57,284 bases of DNA from JAYWGN01 sp043778255 (GTDB taxonomy: Bacteria; Bacteroidota; Bacteroidia; Chitinophagales; Chitinophagaceae), in the NCBI GenBank assembly GCA_043778255.1, contig JAYWGN010000067.1:1-57284 (forward strand), in the 5' to 3' direction. Under the pieces are notes generated by a model. The model was not told the DNA's origin. It did no database searches and saw nothing but the letters and a program-made list of their open reading frames with translations. Of this stretch, positions 33,432 to 43,795 are shown piece by piece. Position numbers and translations under genes: made by a program. The stretch's first letter is position 1; every line of letters begins with the position of its first letter.

Positions 33432-36400
33432 TTTAGTAACTACAATTGCTTGTTTGCTAATAGTTTGGTTACGTTGGGTTAGTACTAATTGGTAGGTTCC
33501 ATTGCTTAAGGTACTTACATTTATTTGCTCTGTACCACTTGCTTTAGCTATATTTTTACTTAGTACTAATTGCCCTGTGGTGCTGTATAGGCTTATAATT
33601 ATAGCTTGGTTAAGTAGGTTGTCGCTCATGGTAATATTAAGTACTGCACTGCTTGGTATTGGGTACACTTCTACTTTTGTTTCTTTGGTATATTTCACTA
33701 TTCGTATATCGCTATAAGCTATTGCACCTTGTGCATTTGTTTGCTTTATACGATAGTAGTTTTTAGCATTTTGTATTGGGCTTATATCGGTATAAGTGTA
33801 GCTTGTACTTGTAGTACCTGTTATGCTTCCTATACTTACAAAACCTGTACCTGTTGCACTACGCTCTATGCTATACGTATTACCTATTACTGCATTAGCT
33901 ACTGTAAAGTTAAGTACACTTGTTGTATTTACTTTTTCAGCTGTAAAGCTGCTATACTGTGCTGCAAGTATTAGTGTTTGGGTTATACCTGCATCTATTT
34001 TCACATTTACAGTGTTAGCTGTTACGTCAAATGCACCTGATTGTCCACCTGCATTTACATCGCTATCGGTATCTGTATCAGTAACTCCGCCAGTACCTGG
34101 TCCACCATTATCTTGTGTGGTAAAGTTACCTGCTGGTTTGTTGGTAAATATTACATAATAGCCTGTGCCTGGTGCTACATTGGTTATTAACCAAAGTCCG
34201 TTAGCATCGGTTACTGCACTGCCTATGGCCACGTTAGCACTGTTGTATAAAGTAGCTACTACACCTGGTATGCCTGGCTCACCAGCATCTTGTATGCCAT
34301 TAGCATTTATATCGTCCCATACACGGTTACCTACACTAGCAATTGGGTTGCTACGTACACCAGCATCTACATTGGTATTTACTGGTACTGATGTTGTAAG
34401 GGTTATAACGTCTGTTTTGCCTGTGGCTACATTTACATCGCTATCTAAAGCTGGGTTGCCACCTTGTGCTTTTGGTGTAAAGCCAAGTCCGTTAGGCAAA
34501 GTACTATAGCCTAATACATAACCTGTATTTAACGGTAAGTTGGCAAATAAATAACCACCATTAGCATCGGTAATAGCACTGCTCAATACGGTAGTACCAT
34601 CGGCTGCATATAAGGTTACTGTTACACCTGCTATACCTGGTTCGTTGGCTCCTTGTACACCATCGCCATCAAGGTCTTCAAATACTTTGTCGCCTAATGC
34701 ACCTCTGGTGCTTATAAAGCCTGCATCTAATGTTCTATCGTTACGGTTGCCTGAGTTTACGGTTACATTTACTGTTTTACCTGTTGCCCTATCGGCATCA
34801 CTTGCATTGGCAGTGGCATTGGCAGGGTCTTTAATAGTATAATCAAAACCAGCAGGGTAGTTGCTAAAGCCTACGCTGTAAGCACCATCGGGTAAGCCAC
34901 TAAATAAATAGTTGCCACTAGCATCGGTAGTTGTAGTAGCTATGGCTACACCAGCATTGTTGTACAATGTAACGGTAATGCCAGGTAGGCCAGGCTCAGT
35001 TTTTAAGCCATTACCATTAGAGTCAAACCATGCATTACCTCCAATACTATTGGTATTGGTTGGCGGTACTATACCTAAGTCCACGGTTAGGTTATCTTCA
35101 CCTTGTGCTATGCTTACTAAGTTGCTATACGTTTTGCCACTTATGGCAGTATTACCACTTACGGCTGCGCCTAAAATATTGCCATCGCTGTCCTTAGTAT
35201 CATCGGCACCTAAGTCCTTACCACTAAGTGTATAGCCTGTAGGTAACATGCTAAAGCCAACCTGATAGTTACCAGCATCTAAGTTGCTAAATATATAACC
35301 ACCTGTTCCATTGGTACGGGTAGTTTGTACTGGGGTTAGTTCTGCTCCACTAATTATGCCATCGTTATTAGCATCTAAGTATAACTCAACTACAACACCT
35401 GCTACACCTACTTCACCAGCATCTTGTATGCCATTGTTATTAATATCGGTAAATACTTGATTGCCTAAGCTGCCTTTATTGCTCGATGTGCCTTGCTTAA
35501 TACCTGCATCAATAGTAAGGTTATCGGCTGTTAGGTTTATGCTACCTGTTTTGCCACTGCTATTTGCATCGCTATCGGTAGCGGTTGCTCCTACATTTTG
35601 GCTTGTAAAGCTAAAGCCAGCAGGTATATTGCTAAACTGTACATTGTAGTTAGTAGCAGCACTTGAACTTGCAGTAAGGTTGGTAAATAAATAGTTACCA
35701 TTTACATCGCTGCTTGTAGTACCTACTAGCACATCATCGGGTGTGCCGGGTAAGCCATCTGCTCCATTTTGATAAAGCTTTACGGTAACACCTGCTACAC
35801 CTGCCTCAAAGGCATCTTGTTGGCCGTTGCTATTATTATCTCTAAATACTTTATCGCCTAACCTAAGTGTACCTGGTGCAGTACTTACAAACCCTGCATC
35901 AACACTCATGTTACGTTCATTATTTTTTAATCGTATTGATGCTGTTCTGTCGGTTGCATTGTTAGCTATATCGCTATCTACATTGTCGTTAGCACCTGCA
36001 TCGTTAGTAGTATTAATATAGCCTGAAGGTTGTACAAAACCAACTTGCCATCGGTTAGTACCCGTTACTACTAAGTTGTTAAATACATAGTTGCCAAAGG
36101 CATCGGTTACCATAGTACGTACTGGTGTAAGTTCGCCACCGGTTAGTGTACCATCGCCATCTACATCTTCAAATAGGTTAACGGTTACACCTGCTAAGCC
36201 TGGCTCTGTAAACAATCCATTAACATCAACATTTTGTAAGCCATCGGCATTAAGGTCGTTCCATACACGGTTACCCAAACTAGCTGTGTTGGTTGCTTGT
36301 GGCCACATACCAGCATCTATACCTGTGATGTTATTACCTGCTGCACCAGTGTTAAATAATTGTGTTTTGCCATAATTGGCACTTGTTAATGTAGCATCTA

Positions 36401-39400
36401 CATCGCTATTGGTACTGCTATTAAGTGGAGTAGTACCACCAATATTAGGGCTAAATATCATACCAGCACTTGGTGGTTGTATGCCTATTATATAATCGGC
36501 ACCTGCTGGTAAACCTGAAAATAAGTAATTGCCATTAGCATCGGTTACAGTAGTAGCTATTACGGTAACGCCATCGGCTGCAAAGAGTGTAACTGTAACA
36601 CCCGATATGCCTGGCTCACCTGCATCTTGTACGCCATTGCCAGCTAAGGCTCCAGCTCCATTATCGAACCATACTCTATCGCCTACTGAGTTAAGTATAG
36701 TAGTAGCAATGGTTGGGGTTATACCTGCATCGGCACCAGTTTCGTTTTCGCCGGGTGCTAACCAAAAGCTACCTGTACGGCCTGTATTACTATTAGCATC
36801 GCTACCATTGGCTGCCGTGCTGCCACCTGCTGCTATAGTAGTATTGGTAGCATCGCTAGTACCTATAGCTTGTACGTTAGTTTGTGGGCTAAATTGATAA
36901 TTGGTTGGTAAAGTAAACCCTACATTGTAACCTGTAGTTGCACCTGTAGTTGGGGTTAGGTTATCGAACTTATAGTTACCAAAAGCATCGGTAACGGTGC
37001 TTGCTATTACTACGTCATCTCCATCACCAGGTATACCATTTGCACCGTTTTGGTAAAGGGTTACGGATACACCTGCTACGCCTGGCTCTCCAGCATCTTG
37101 TATGCCATTGTTATTATCATCTTTAAACACTCTATCGCCAATGCTGGCTAGGGGTTTAAAACCAAAGTCAATATTATGATTATTTTGGCCAAACTGGCCA
37201 GTTGTAATACTTACTTGTGGTACACTAGCTACTAGTACACCATCGTTATCGGCATAGTCGGCTGCACCGTTACCTACCTTTTTAGCTAGGGTAAGTTGCA
37301 AACCTGCTAAATTGCTGCCTGCTCTACCGCCACCAGCACCGTTATTAAGCGTAGGATCCCAATCGTTGCCAGTTAAGGCAGTATTTAATTTTACTATATA
37401 ATTAGTGTTGGGTAGCAACGCTACACCATAGTTTACACCTGTAGGGGAACCATTGGTTACCGTACCATCAGTGCCTGTGGCACTGCTTATGGTCCAATTG
37501 CCATTGGCATCGGTGGTTACATAAGTAGGTTGTACACCTGCCGTGGCAGGGTCACTGTCTACAGCCGTACCATCGGCATTGGTAAGCTCTAACACTACAC
37601 CGGCTATGCCTACTTCGTTAGCATTTTGTATGCCATCGCCATTAAGGTCGTTCCATACTCGGTTGCCAATTTCAATTGGTGCTGTTTCGGTTACTAATTC
37701 CAAATCGCCTAGGCCATTTGCTTTGCTATTATCACCTAAGTTATTGCCATTGTAAATTTCGTAATCGTTATTGTTTCCACCTGTTGTATTATTCATTTTA
37801 CTAGTACCACCACTAAATAAATCTTTTGGGTCCATTGCTGTTGTACTTGTTTCTTGTGAACCAAATAGTAAGGCTAAGCCACCCATGGTAGTATTGGTAT
37901 GGTTAGTAAGTTCAGGGGTACCACCACCACAATAACTACCTGCACAGGTATTAGCAAATCCGTTCCATATATTATCTCTCCAAAAAAACTCGCCATTGTT
38001 ACCGTTATAATTACTTGGACCTTGACCGTTATTTGCTCCTGTTGTAGCAACACTACCATCATTTGCATTACGCTCAAATGAGTAGGTACAAGTGCTAGTA
38101 TTAAAACCTGCCTTTAATAAATCACCAGAAGCAACTGTATGGTATTCAACAGAAGTTGTAAGTAATGAGTAGTTTACACCTCCACCCATATCGCCGTTTA
38201 GATCTCTATACCCTAGCAGCATTGAGCCAGATTCATCAAATTCAATATCAGTTAGTGCAGGAATAGGAGCGGCATATCTATTTTGGTTTCTATATCCGAA
38301 ATTGTCAGTAAAAGTTATAAACCTATTAGACCATAAACCCCAGCTTTCGTTCCAACTATCGCCATCAACACCTCTGCTAAAGTTCAAAGGTTCTTGTATA
38401 ATTGGTATTGCTGTAAAACTGTTTGTATTTGTATTGTACTCCCATACGTAAGTCCACATATCGGTATATTCAGGGTTGCCTGCATTATTGTCAAGTGTAT
38501 GTACGGCACCAGTTCTCTCACCAGTAGTTACTGTACCAATGTATAATTTGCCACGGTAAAATTTTGTGCCAAAGGCACGTTGGTAACCTCTTGTACCGTC
38601 GTAAAATAAGGTGTTATTGTTAGCACCTGTATAAGTAAGTGAAAAGTTAGCTGCTCCAATTGTAGCTTTGGTACTACGTAATGGAGGGTTAGGTATAGTA
38701 ATAGCTGTAACTGCTGTAACAGCAGTAGGGTTAGTAGCACTATTTAAAGTAAGTTGATAAATTTTTCTGTCGTATAAATTAGTAACATATAATGTAGTAC
38801 CGTCGTCACTAATATTAATATCGCCCAAGCCTACTCTTCCTATTTGGCCATAAGCAGCAGGATCATTGCTGCCCACATTAATATTGTTAGGTATGCCACG
38901 TTGGGTATTAGTACCTACAATACCAAGGCCTGCTGGGTAACCGCTTAATGGATCAACCGAACCTAAATATGTTATAATTTCATTTGGATAGCCATTAGCG
39001 TCATTAGCAACTGCAATATTATAAGATGTAGCAGAGCCATAAGCTGGACTAGCACCTGCAAAACGGGTAGGAATATTATCGCCAGTGGTAGCAGCATTAC
39101 CATCAATACCTTTATCCATATCAAAAAAATCGATAGATGCCATTGTGCCTGTAACCAAATTAGAAATTAAAAATATTTGACCTGTACTGCCTTTTAATCC
39201 AGTATGTCTTTTTAAGTAAGCACCCTCAAACATTTTTTGGGCTTGTTTACTGTAAGCCAAGCCGTAAGTAGTACCTGTATTTACGTTTGTTAATGTACGG
39301 TTTGGTGCAGGTGAGCCTAAGTTAAATGCATTAGTATAGGGAAAACCTAACAAATTATTACTTGTAGAACTTGTACCAGCAGTGCTATTTCCATTTGCCT

Positions 39401-39896
39401 GAAACGGTAGAAATAAATAATTATTAGCAGCTGTATTGTTATAATTAACTGGGCTATTAACCCCAAAATTAATATTAGTAGCGCCACCGCTAACAAACCT
39501 AGCAGCTGTGCTATTGGTAACACCACCAAAGCTAGCAAAGTCAATTGCTGAGCTTAATGAACAACTAGCCGTTGGGTACACAAACTCCAACCGTACTTGT
39601 GTACCGTTAGGTACAAAGCCGGTGTTGCTACCTACTGTACCGTTGTAAGCTACGCCACTTGCAGGTATGGTATAAGTACCAGCTGCTGTGGTTGTAAACG
39701 ATGCAATTAACTGCTCGGCAGCATTGTATGCATTTACAAGCATACCTTGTACTACTGGCTCTACCATGGGTGCTACAGTTTGCCGTGTGGCATTGCCATT
39801 ATAATCTCTAAATACTAAGCCCGATACTTGGGCTTGTACATTTGTAGCTATGCTACCTAATAATAGCATAAGCAAAAGGGGAAAAATGTTTTTCAT
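33429..39896 (-). CDS. Giant SdrD_B-repeat adhesin with T9SS sorting domain
   Basis: 2155 residues from ATG 39896. Signal peptide MKNIFPLLLMLLLGSIATNVQAQ, one SdrD_B-like unit (VSGLVFRDYNGN), then about 550 residues resembling a beta-propeller (KFYRGKLYIGTVTTGERTGA). Nine SdrD_B repeats follow (about 740-1945), each opening G-[DN]-x-[VA]-[WF]-x-D with Ca-binding loops such as DLNGDGIQ, DDNNNGIQ and DLDGDGVQ and closing GNYLFSGL-like. The T9SS domain starts at KVEVYPIPSSAV (about 2078). A calcium-stiffened surface stalk is inferred. The ORF extends 33 codons upstream without a signal peptide; 39896 is preferred. The stop codon is fused to a microsatellite. Confidence 0.92.
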   Translation of the reverse strand: MKNIFPLLLMLLLGSIATNVQAQVSGLVFRDYNGNATRQTVAPMVEPVVQGMLVNAYNAAEQLIASFTTTAAGTYTIPASGVAYNGTVGSNTGFVPNGTQVRLEFVYPTASCSLSSAIDFASFGGVTNSTAARFVSGGATNINFGVNSPVNYNNTAANNYLFLPFQANGNSTAGTSSTSNNLLGFPYTNAFNLGSPAPNRTLTNVNTGTTYGLAYSKQAQKMFEGAYLKRHTGLKGSTGQIFLISNLVTGTMASIDFFDMDKGIDGNAATTGDNIPTRFAGASPAYGSATSYNIAVANDANGYPNEIITYLGSVDPLSGYPAGLGIVGTNTQRGIPNNINVGSNDPAAYGQIGRVGLGDINISDDGTTLYVTNLYDRKIYQLTLNSATNPTAVTAVTAITIPNPPLRSTKATIGAANFSLTYTGANNNTLFYDGTRGYQRAFGTKFYRGKLYIGTVTTGERTGAVHTLDNNAGNPEYTDMWTYVWEYNTNTNSFTAIPIIQEPLNFSRGVDGDSWNESWGLWSNRFITFTDNFGYRNQNRYAAPIPALTDIEFDESGSMLLGYRDLNGDMGGGVNYSLLTTSVEYHTVASGDLLKAGFNTSTCTYSFERNANDGSVATTGANNGQGPSNYNGNNGEFFWRDNIWNGFANTCAGSYCGGGTPELTNHTNTTMGGLALLFGSQETSTTAMDPKDLFSGGTSKMNNTTGGNNNDYEIYNGNNLGDNSKANGLGDLELVTETAPIEIGNRVWNDLNGDGIQNANEVGIAGVVLELTNADGTAVDSDPATAGVQPTYVTTDANGNWTISSATGTDGTVTNGSPTGVNYGVALLPNTNYIVKLNTALTGNDWDPTLNNGAGGGRAGSNLAGLQLTLAKKVGNGAADYADNDGVLVASVPQVSITTGQFGQNNHNIDFGFKPLASIGDRVFKDDNNNGIQDAGEPGVAGVSVTLYQNGANGIPGDGDDVVIASTVTDAFGNYKFDNLTPTTGATTGYNVGFTLPTNYQFSPQTNVQAIGTSDATNTTIAAGGSTAANGSDANSNTGRTGSFWLAPGENETGADAGITPTIATTILNSVGDRVWFDNGAGALAGNGVQDAGEPGISGVTVTLFAADGVTVIATTVTDANGNYLFSGLPAGADYIIGIQPPSAGMIFSPNIGGTTPLNSSTNSDVDATLTSANYGKTQLFNTGAAGNNITGIDAGMWPQATNTASLGNRVWNDLNADGLQNVDVNGLFTEPGLAGVTVNLFEDVDGDGTLTGGELTPVRTMVTDAFGNYVFNNLVVTGTNRWQVGFVQPSGYINTTNDAGANDNVDSDIANNATDRTASIRLKNNERNMSVDAGFVSTAPGTLRLGDKVFRDNNSNGQQDAFEAGVAGVTVKLYQNGADGLPGTPDDVLVGTTSSDVNGNYLFTNLTASSSAATNYNVQFSNIPAGFSFTSQNVGATATDSDANSSGKTGSINLTADNLTIDAGIKQGTSSNKGSLGNQVFTDINNNGIQDAGEVGVAGVVVELYLDANNDGIISGAELTPVQTTRTNGTGGYIFSNLDAGNYQVGFSMLPTGYTLSGKDLGADDTKDSDGNILGAAVSGNTAISGKTYSNLVSIAQGEDNLTVDLGIVPPTNTNSIGGNAWFDSNGNGLKTEPGLPGITVTLYNNAGVAIATTTTDASGNYLFSGLPDGAYSVGFSNYPAGFDYTIKDPANATANASDADRATGKTVNVTVNSGNRNDRTLDAGFISTRGALGDKVFEDLDGDGVQGANEPGIAGVTVTLYAADGTTVLSSAITDANGGYLFANLPLNTGYVLGYSTLPNGLGFTPKAQGGNPALDSDVNVATGKTDVITLTTSVPVNTNVDAGVRSNPIASVGNRVWDDINANGIQDAGEPGIPGVVATLYNSANVAIGSAVTDANGLWLITNVAPGTGYYVIFTNKPAGNFTTQDNGGPGTGGVTDTDTDSDVNAGGQSGAFDVTANTVNVKIDAGITQTLILAAQYSSFTAEKVNTTSVLNFTVANAVIGNTYSIERSATGTGFVSIGSITGTTSTSYTYTDISPIQNAKNYYRIKQTNAQGAIAYSDIRIVKYTKETKVEVYPIPSSAVLNITMSDNLLNQAIIISLYSTTGQLVLSKNIAKASGTEQINVSTLSNGTYQLVLTQRNQTISKQAIVVTK

Positions 39897-39933
39897 GTTG
39901 TTTGATGTTTTAAAAATGAGAATATTATTTTCG

Positions 39934-39945
39934 TATAACGTTATA
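39934..39945. promoter_or_regulatory. 12-bp palindrome upstream of the adhesin gene
   Basis: TATAACGTTATA, 38 bp before the adhesin start. No TANNTTTG box is visible nearby, so a protein-binding site is possible but unproven. Confidence 0.3.
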
Positions 39946-40123
39946 TTATAAGTTTTTATTTTATTATAATAAATTATACTTAGTAGTTGGTACAAAATTA
40001 GAGGGTATAAAAATTGTAAAATATAGGATTAGTGCTACATTATTTGCAGCAAACCATAACTAAAATATAGGGTAGTTTTACTTTAAATAGCCTACCAGTA
40101 AGGGTAGCAAACTACGTATAAAT

Positions 40124-40148
40124 AAAAAAACTCCTACTAGAGGAGTTT
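40124..40148 (-). terminator. Intrinsic terminator of the acyl-CoA ligase gene
   Basis: On the minus strand AAACTCCT pairs with AGGAGTTT (5-nt loop) and a T run follows. It begins 24 bp after the stop at 40173. Confidence 0.8.
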
Positions 40149-40172
40149 GATAAATATATTAAATTAAATATT

Positions 40173-41957
40173 TTAGTTGTACAACCTTTCAAAAGCATCT
40201 TTATACTTTTCCATTATTACTTTACGCTTAAGCTTTAGTGTGGGGGTTAGTTCACCACTTTCTATTGTCCACTCGTTGGGTAGTAATTCAAACTTTTTCA
40301 CTTGCTCTACTTGGTTAAAATTGGCATTGTATTTTTCTACAATTTCTTTGTACAATTGCATTATTTTGGGGTTGTGTAATAATGCCGCTGTTTCGGTAGT
40401 AGGTATATTTTGCAACTTACACCATTGTTGTAATTCGTTAACATTGGGTACTATAAATGCCCCTACAAATTTTTGCTCAGCACCAACTATCATCATTTGC
40501 TCTATAAATTCCGATTCTTTCATTTTGTTTTCAATAGGCTGCGGGGCTACATATTTGCCACCACTAGTTTTAAACAATTCTTTTTTTCGGTCGGTTATTT
40601 TGAGGTATTTACCATCTTCAAATATGCCAATATCGCCAGTATGCAACCACCCATCTACCAATGTTTCGGCAGTTAGTTCGGGTCGTTTGTAATAGCCCAT
40701 CATTACACTTGGGCCTTTTACACATATTTCACCATCGTCTAATAATTTTACTTGTTGCCCTTCTATTACTAGCCCTACTGTGCCAAATTTAGTACCTCCT
40801 TTTGCCTGCCTATTTACACTTATTACTGGGCTGTTTTCGGTAGGGCCGTAACCCTCGTATATAGGTATGCCTGCTGCACTAAATATACGTATAAGCCTTA
40901 CTTGGCAAGCTGCACCACCTGTTATTATAAAGTTTATTTGTCCGCCCAAAGCCTCTCTCCATTTGCTAAATATTAATTTGTTGGCAATTGCTAATTGTAG
41001 TTTGTAGCCAATGCCACCCGGTTTTTGAATATCATATTTATCGGCTAGGGCTAGTGCCCAATAAAACAATTTACGTTTTACACCAGTAAGTTCCGAACCC
41101 TTAGCCATTATTTTTTCATACACTTTTTCGAGTAATCGAGGTACGGTGCAAAATAATGTAGGTTGCACTTCCTTTATATTTTCGCCTACATGCTCTATAC
41201 TTTCGGCATAGTAAATACTAATACCGCTACTAATATAGATGTAGCTAACCATACGTTCAAATATATGATTGAGTGGCAAAAAACTTAATCCTCTACCAGT
41301 AACATTATCGTTAAATGGAAAACTTATTCGAGCATTTACTACATTGGTTACAATATTTTGATGGCTTAACATAACGCCTTTAGGGAAGCCAGTAGTACCA
41401 CTTGTATATATTATAGTTGCACAATCGGTAGCACTTATTTGTTGCTTTAGGGTTTCTACTTGTTGCAACAATTGGGGTGTACATTGTTGTAATACGGTAT
41501 GCCAATCTTCAAAGCCCTCTACCTTATCAAAACTATAAGTGTTAATTAATGTAGGTACATATTCTTTTATTTGGGTTACTTTATCGGCAATTATCTGTTC
41601 GCTTATAAATGCATATTTAATACTTGCATCGTTAAATATAAATTGGAGTTCAGAAACATTGGTAGTAGGGTATATAGGGCAAAGTATAGCACCTATTTGT
41701 TGGCAAGCCATATCTAACATTAGCCACTCGGGTCGGTTTTTAGATACTAAGGCTACCTTGTCCTGCTCCTCAATTGACTTATTAGTACCGCCAATACCAA
41801 GGTACAATAACCCTGCACTAAGTTCATTAATTTTTTGTTGAAATTCTATGGTACTAATTAATTTCCATGCTGCATTTTCTTTATAAGCTAATGCATCTTG
41901 TTTCGGAAATTTTTGTAGTTGTTGTGTTAAGAAATCAAATATTCTTGTTGGCTGCAT
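40173..41957 (-). CDS. Long-chain fatty acid-CoA ligase (AMP-binding)
   Basis: 594 residues. Activates fatty acids to acyl-CoA via acyl-AMP. The AMP-binding P-loop IIYTSGTTGFPKGVMLSH (about 183-200), YEGYGPTENSPVIS, GWLHTGDIGIFEDGKYLKI and KELFKTSGGKYVAPQPIE are the motifs A3-A10 of the superfamily, in FadD15-like arrangement. Cytoplasmic or membrane-associated. Single-gene unit bounded by terminators. Confidence 0.92.
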   Translation of the reverse strand: MQPTRIFDFLTQQLQKFPKQDALAYKENAAWKLISTIEFQQKINELSAGLLYLGIGGTNKSIEEQDKVALVSKNRPEWLMLDMACQQIGAILCPIYPTTNVSELQFIFNDASIKYAFISEQIIADKVTQIKEYVPTLINTYSFDKVEGFEDWHTVLQQCTPQLLQQVETLKQQISATDCATIIYTSGTTGFPKGVMLSHQNIVTNVVNARISFPFNDNVTGRGLSFLPLNHIFERMVSYIYISSGISIYYAESIEHVGENIKEVQPTLFCTVPRLLEKVYEKIMAKGSELTGVKRKLFYWALALADKYDIQKPGGIGYKLQLAIANKLIFSKWREALGGQINFIITGGAACQVRLIRIFSAAGIPIYEGYGPTENSPVISVNRQAKGGTKFGTVGLVIEGQQVKLLDDGEICVKGPSVMMGYYKRPELTAETLVDGWLHTGDIGIFEDGKYLKITDRKKELFKTSGGKYVAPQPIENKMKESEFIEQMMIVGAEQKFVGAFIVPNVNELQQWCKLQNIPTTETAALLHNPKIMQLYKEIVEKYNANFNQVEQVKKFELLPNEWTIESGELTPTLKLKRKVIMEKYKDAFERLYN

Positions 41958-42020
41958 ATCGTATTATTATTTACGATTGTAATATACAACAAAGGTGTAA
42001 ACTTTTAAAAAAATTATACA

Positions 42021-42052
42021 ACACAGCCCTAAACTTTAGTAAAGGGCTGTGT
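42021..42052 (-). terminator. Hairpin downstream of the YceI gene
   Basis: ACACAGCCCT pairs with AGGGCTGTGT (10 bp) 29 bp after the YceI stop codon. On the minus strand a T run follows only after a gap of about 8 nt, so termination is likely but not canonical. Confidence 0.55.
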
Positions 42053-42081
42053 AAAAAATTAGGTATTATTAATTGTAAAAC

Positions 42082-42726
42082 TTATTTATTTGCAGTGAGG
42101 GTAAGTTTTAAGTTTATTTCTTTTGCTACTTTACCATCGGCACCATAGCTAACACCCCACTCGGTACGGTCAATATTAAAATCGGCAGTGGCAGCTACTG
42201 CTTTGTCGCTAATAGCTACTTTAGCAGGAAATGTTACACTTTTGGTTACCCCTTTAAGGGTAAGGTTGCCAGTAATGTTATGAGTGGCACCTTCTAATAA
42301 TACATTTTGTGTAAATGCAATTGGCGTTACTAATGTTACTGCAAATGCTGCTGTTGGGTTTTTGGCTACATCAAAAAAATCGGGTGATTTTAAATGTCCT
42401 TCTAGTTTTTCTTTACCTTTTCCTGCCTCTAAATCAGTAACGGCAAGGTTGGCCATATCAAGTGTAAAGCTTCCACCTGTAAGTAAGCCTTTATCGGCTT
42501 TTAGGTTGCCCTCTTTAATGGTAATAGTGCCTGTATGCTTACCACTTGGCTTAGTACCAACCCAACCTAATGTACTAGCAGCAGTGTTAACTTTGTAGGT
42601 TTTGCCTTTGGCATCGGTTACTGTTTGTGGTGCAGTTACAATAGCATTATCGGCTACTGGTGGTCGTTGTATGTTTAGTATAAACAGTGCACCCATTGTT
42701 ACTAAAATGCTTGGTACTTTTTTCAT
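42082..42726 (-). CDS. YceI-family periplasmic lipid-binding protein
   Basis: 214 residues with an N-terminal hydrophobic signal. The YceI lipocalin-like barrel is shown by STLGWVGTKPSGKHTGTI, GGSFTLDMANLAV, HLKSPDFFDVAKNPTAAFAV, ITGNLTLKGVTKSVTFPAKV and NIDRTEWGVSYG. Members bind polyprenoid or other amphiphiles in the periplasm; the ligand here is unknown. Single-gene unit. Confidence 0.92.
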   Translation of the reverse strand: MKKVPSILVTMGALFILNIQRPPVADNAIVTAPQTVTDAKGKTYKVNTAASTLGWVGTKPSGKHTGTITIKEGNLKADKGLLTGGSFTLDMANLAVTDLEAGKGKEKLEGHLKSPDFFDVAKNPTAAFAVTLVTPIAFTQNVLLEGATHNITGNLTLKGVTKSVTFPAKVAISDKAVAATADFNIDRTEWGVSYGADGKVAKEINLKLTLTANK

Positions 42727-42794
42727 GTGTTTTTATTTTTTTTAAATGTAATGAGATATTAAAGATAACAAATTAATTGATGTTACAACATTAA

Positions 42795-43793
42795 TTATTT
42801 AAAATATTCAACATTGGTTAGTTTAAATACCCTGTTTTGGTTATATTTAACAAATTGTTCGTAGCTGGGCTTATGGGTATTTACCCATATTTCGTAATTG
42901 TTGGTATTGTCAATAGATTCAAATAGCCAATAATTATAAGCTTCAAACAACCCTTCTTTAAGCAACTGTTGGTGTTTACTGTACAATGAGGTAGTTTGTT
43001 TGTTGGTTGCACTGTACCAATCAAGTATTAATAGGGAACGTAATAGTATTAAATTTTCGGTGTTTACACCAGTATTTACAACATCTTTATACTTTACCAA
43101 TGTTTCTTTAAAGGCATTTTCAAAAGTATTTTTTGTATTTTTTGTAAAATAGGTTTCGTCGGTAAATATTTTTTTGTAGCTCTCCAATACTATATTTTTT
43201 ACTTCAATTGATTTGGTGGAGTAGCTTTCGAGGTTTACAAATATTTCGCCATAGTATAGGCTCCAAGTTTTATCTTGTGCATCTTTGGTTAAGTAATAAT
43301 ATACGGTGGCATTATAATAATTACCTGCAAAGTTAGGGTCGGCTGCTATACCTTTTTCCCATTGCTTAATGGCACTATAATCTTTTTGTATCCATAATAA
43401 GTTACCATAAGCATTATATAAAGCCCCGCTTTTTTCAAATTTTTTTAAGCCCTTTTTATAATATTTTTCGGCCGATTTTGCATTGGCATTTGCTTTACAA
43501 ATATCACCTGCTAGTACATACACAAACTCATCGGCATCGTCGTAATCGGTTAATTTATCAATGGTAGTTATGGCATTTTCATAATCCCCTTTGTAGTAGT
43601 AGGCTTGTGCCAAATCTTTTTCATATTGCAATGTATTAGGTGCCAAGGAGCAAGCTTTTTTAAGTACTAATATAGCATTGTCATAATCGGCTTGTTTCAA
43701 AAAATTATGTCCTGTTTGGTATAGTGTAGCTGCATCTTGTGCAGTAAGCATTTTGGCGAAGCCTAATACAATTAAAAGTAGGAGTATTTTCAA
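42795..43793 (-). CDS. Secreted TPR protein
   Basis: 332 residues with a TTG start at 43793, 2 nt after the DUF1015 stop. Choosing TTG keeps the signal peptide MKILLLLIVLGFAKMLTAQ; the next Met would cut it. TPR units are clear at about 20-145 (YQTGHNFLKQADYDNAILVL, AYYYKGDYENAITTIDKL, AEKYYKKGLKKFEKSGALY), followed by a helical region without recognised domain. Probably periplasmic. Translational coupling to DUF1015 is likely. Confidence 0.8.
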   Translation of the reverse strand: MKILLLLIVLGFAKMLTAQDAATLYQTGHNFLKQADYDNAILVLKKACSLAPNTLQYEKDLAQAYYYKGDYENAITTIDKLTDYDDADEFVYVLAGDICKANANAKSAEKYYKKGLKKFEKSGALYNAYGNLLWIQKDYSAIKQWEKGIAADPNFAGNYYNATVYYYLTKDAQDKTWSLYYGEIFVNLESYSTKSIEVKNIVLESYKKIFTDETYFTKNTKNTFENAFKETLVKYKDVVNTGVNTENLILLRSLLILDWYSATNKQTTSLYSKHQQLLKEGLFEAYNYWLFESIDNTNNYEIWVNTHKPSYEQFVKYNQNRVFKLTNVEYFK

Positions 43794-43795
43794 TG

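Noticed and set aside
33206..33482. Plus-strand ORFs of 76 and 85 codons over the heptamer array
   Set aside because: Their Arg-Thr-Ser-type periodicity is only the translated microsatellite, and they run into the adhesin's antisense strand.
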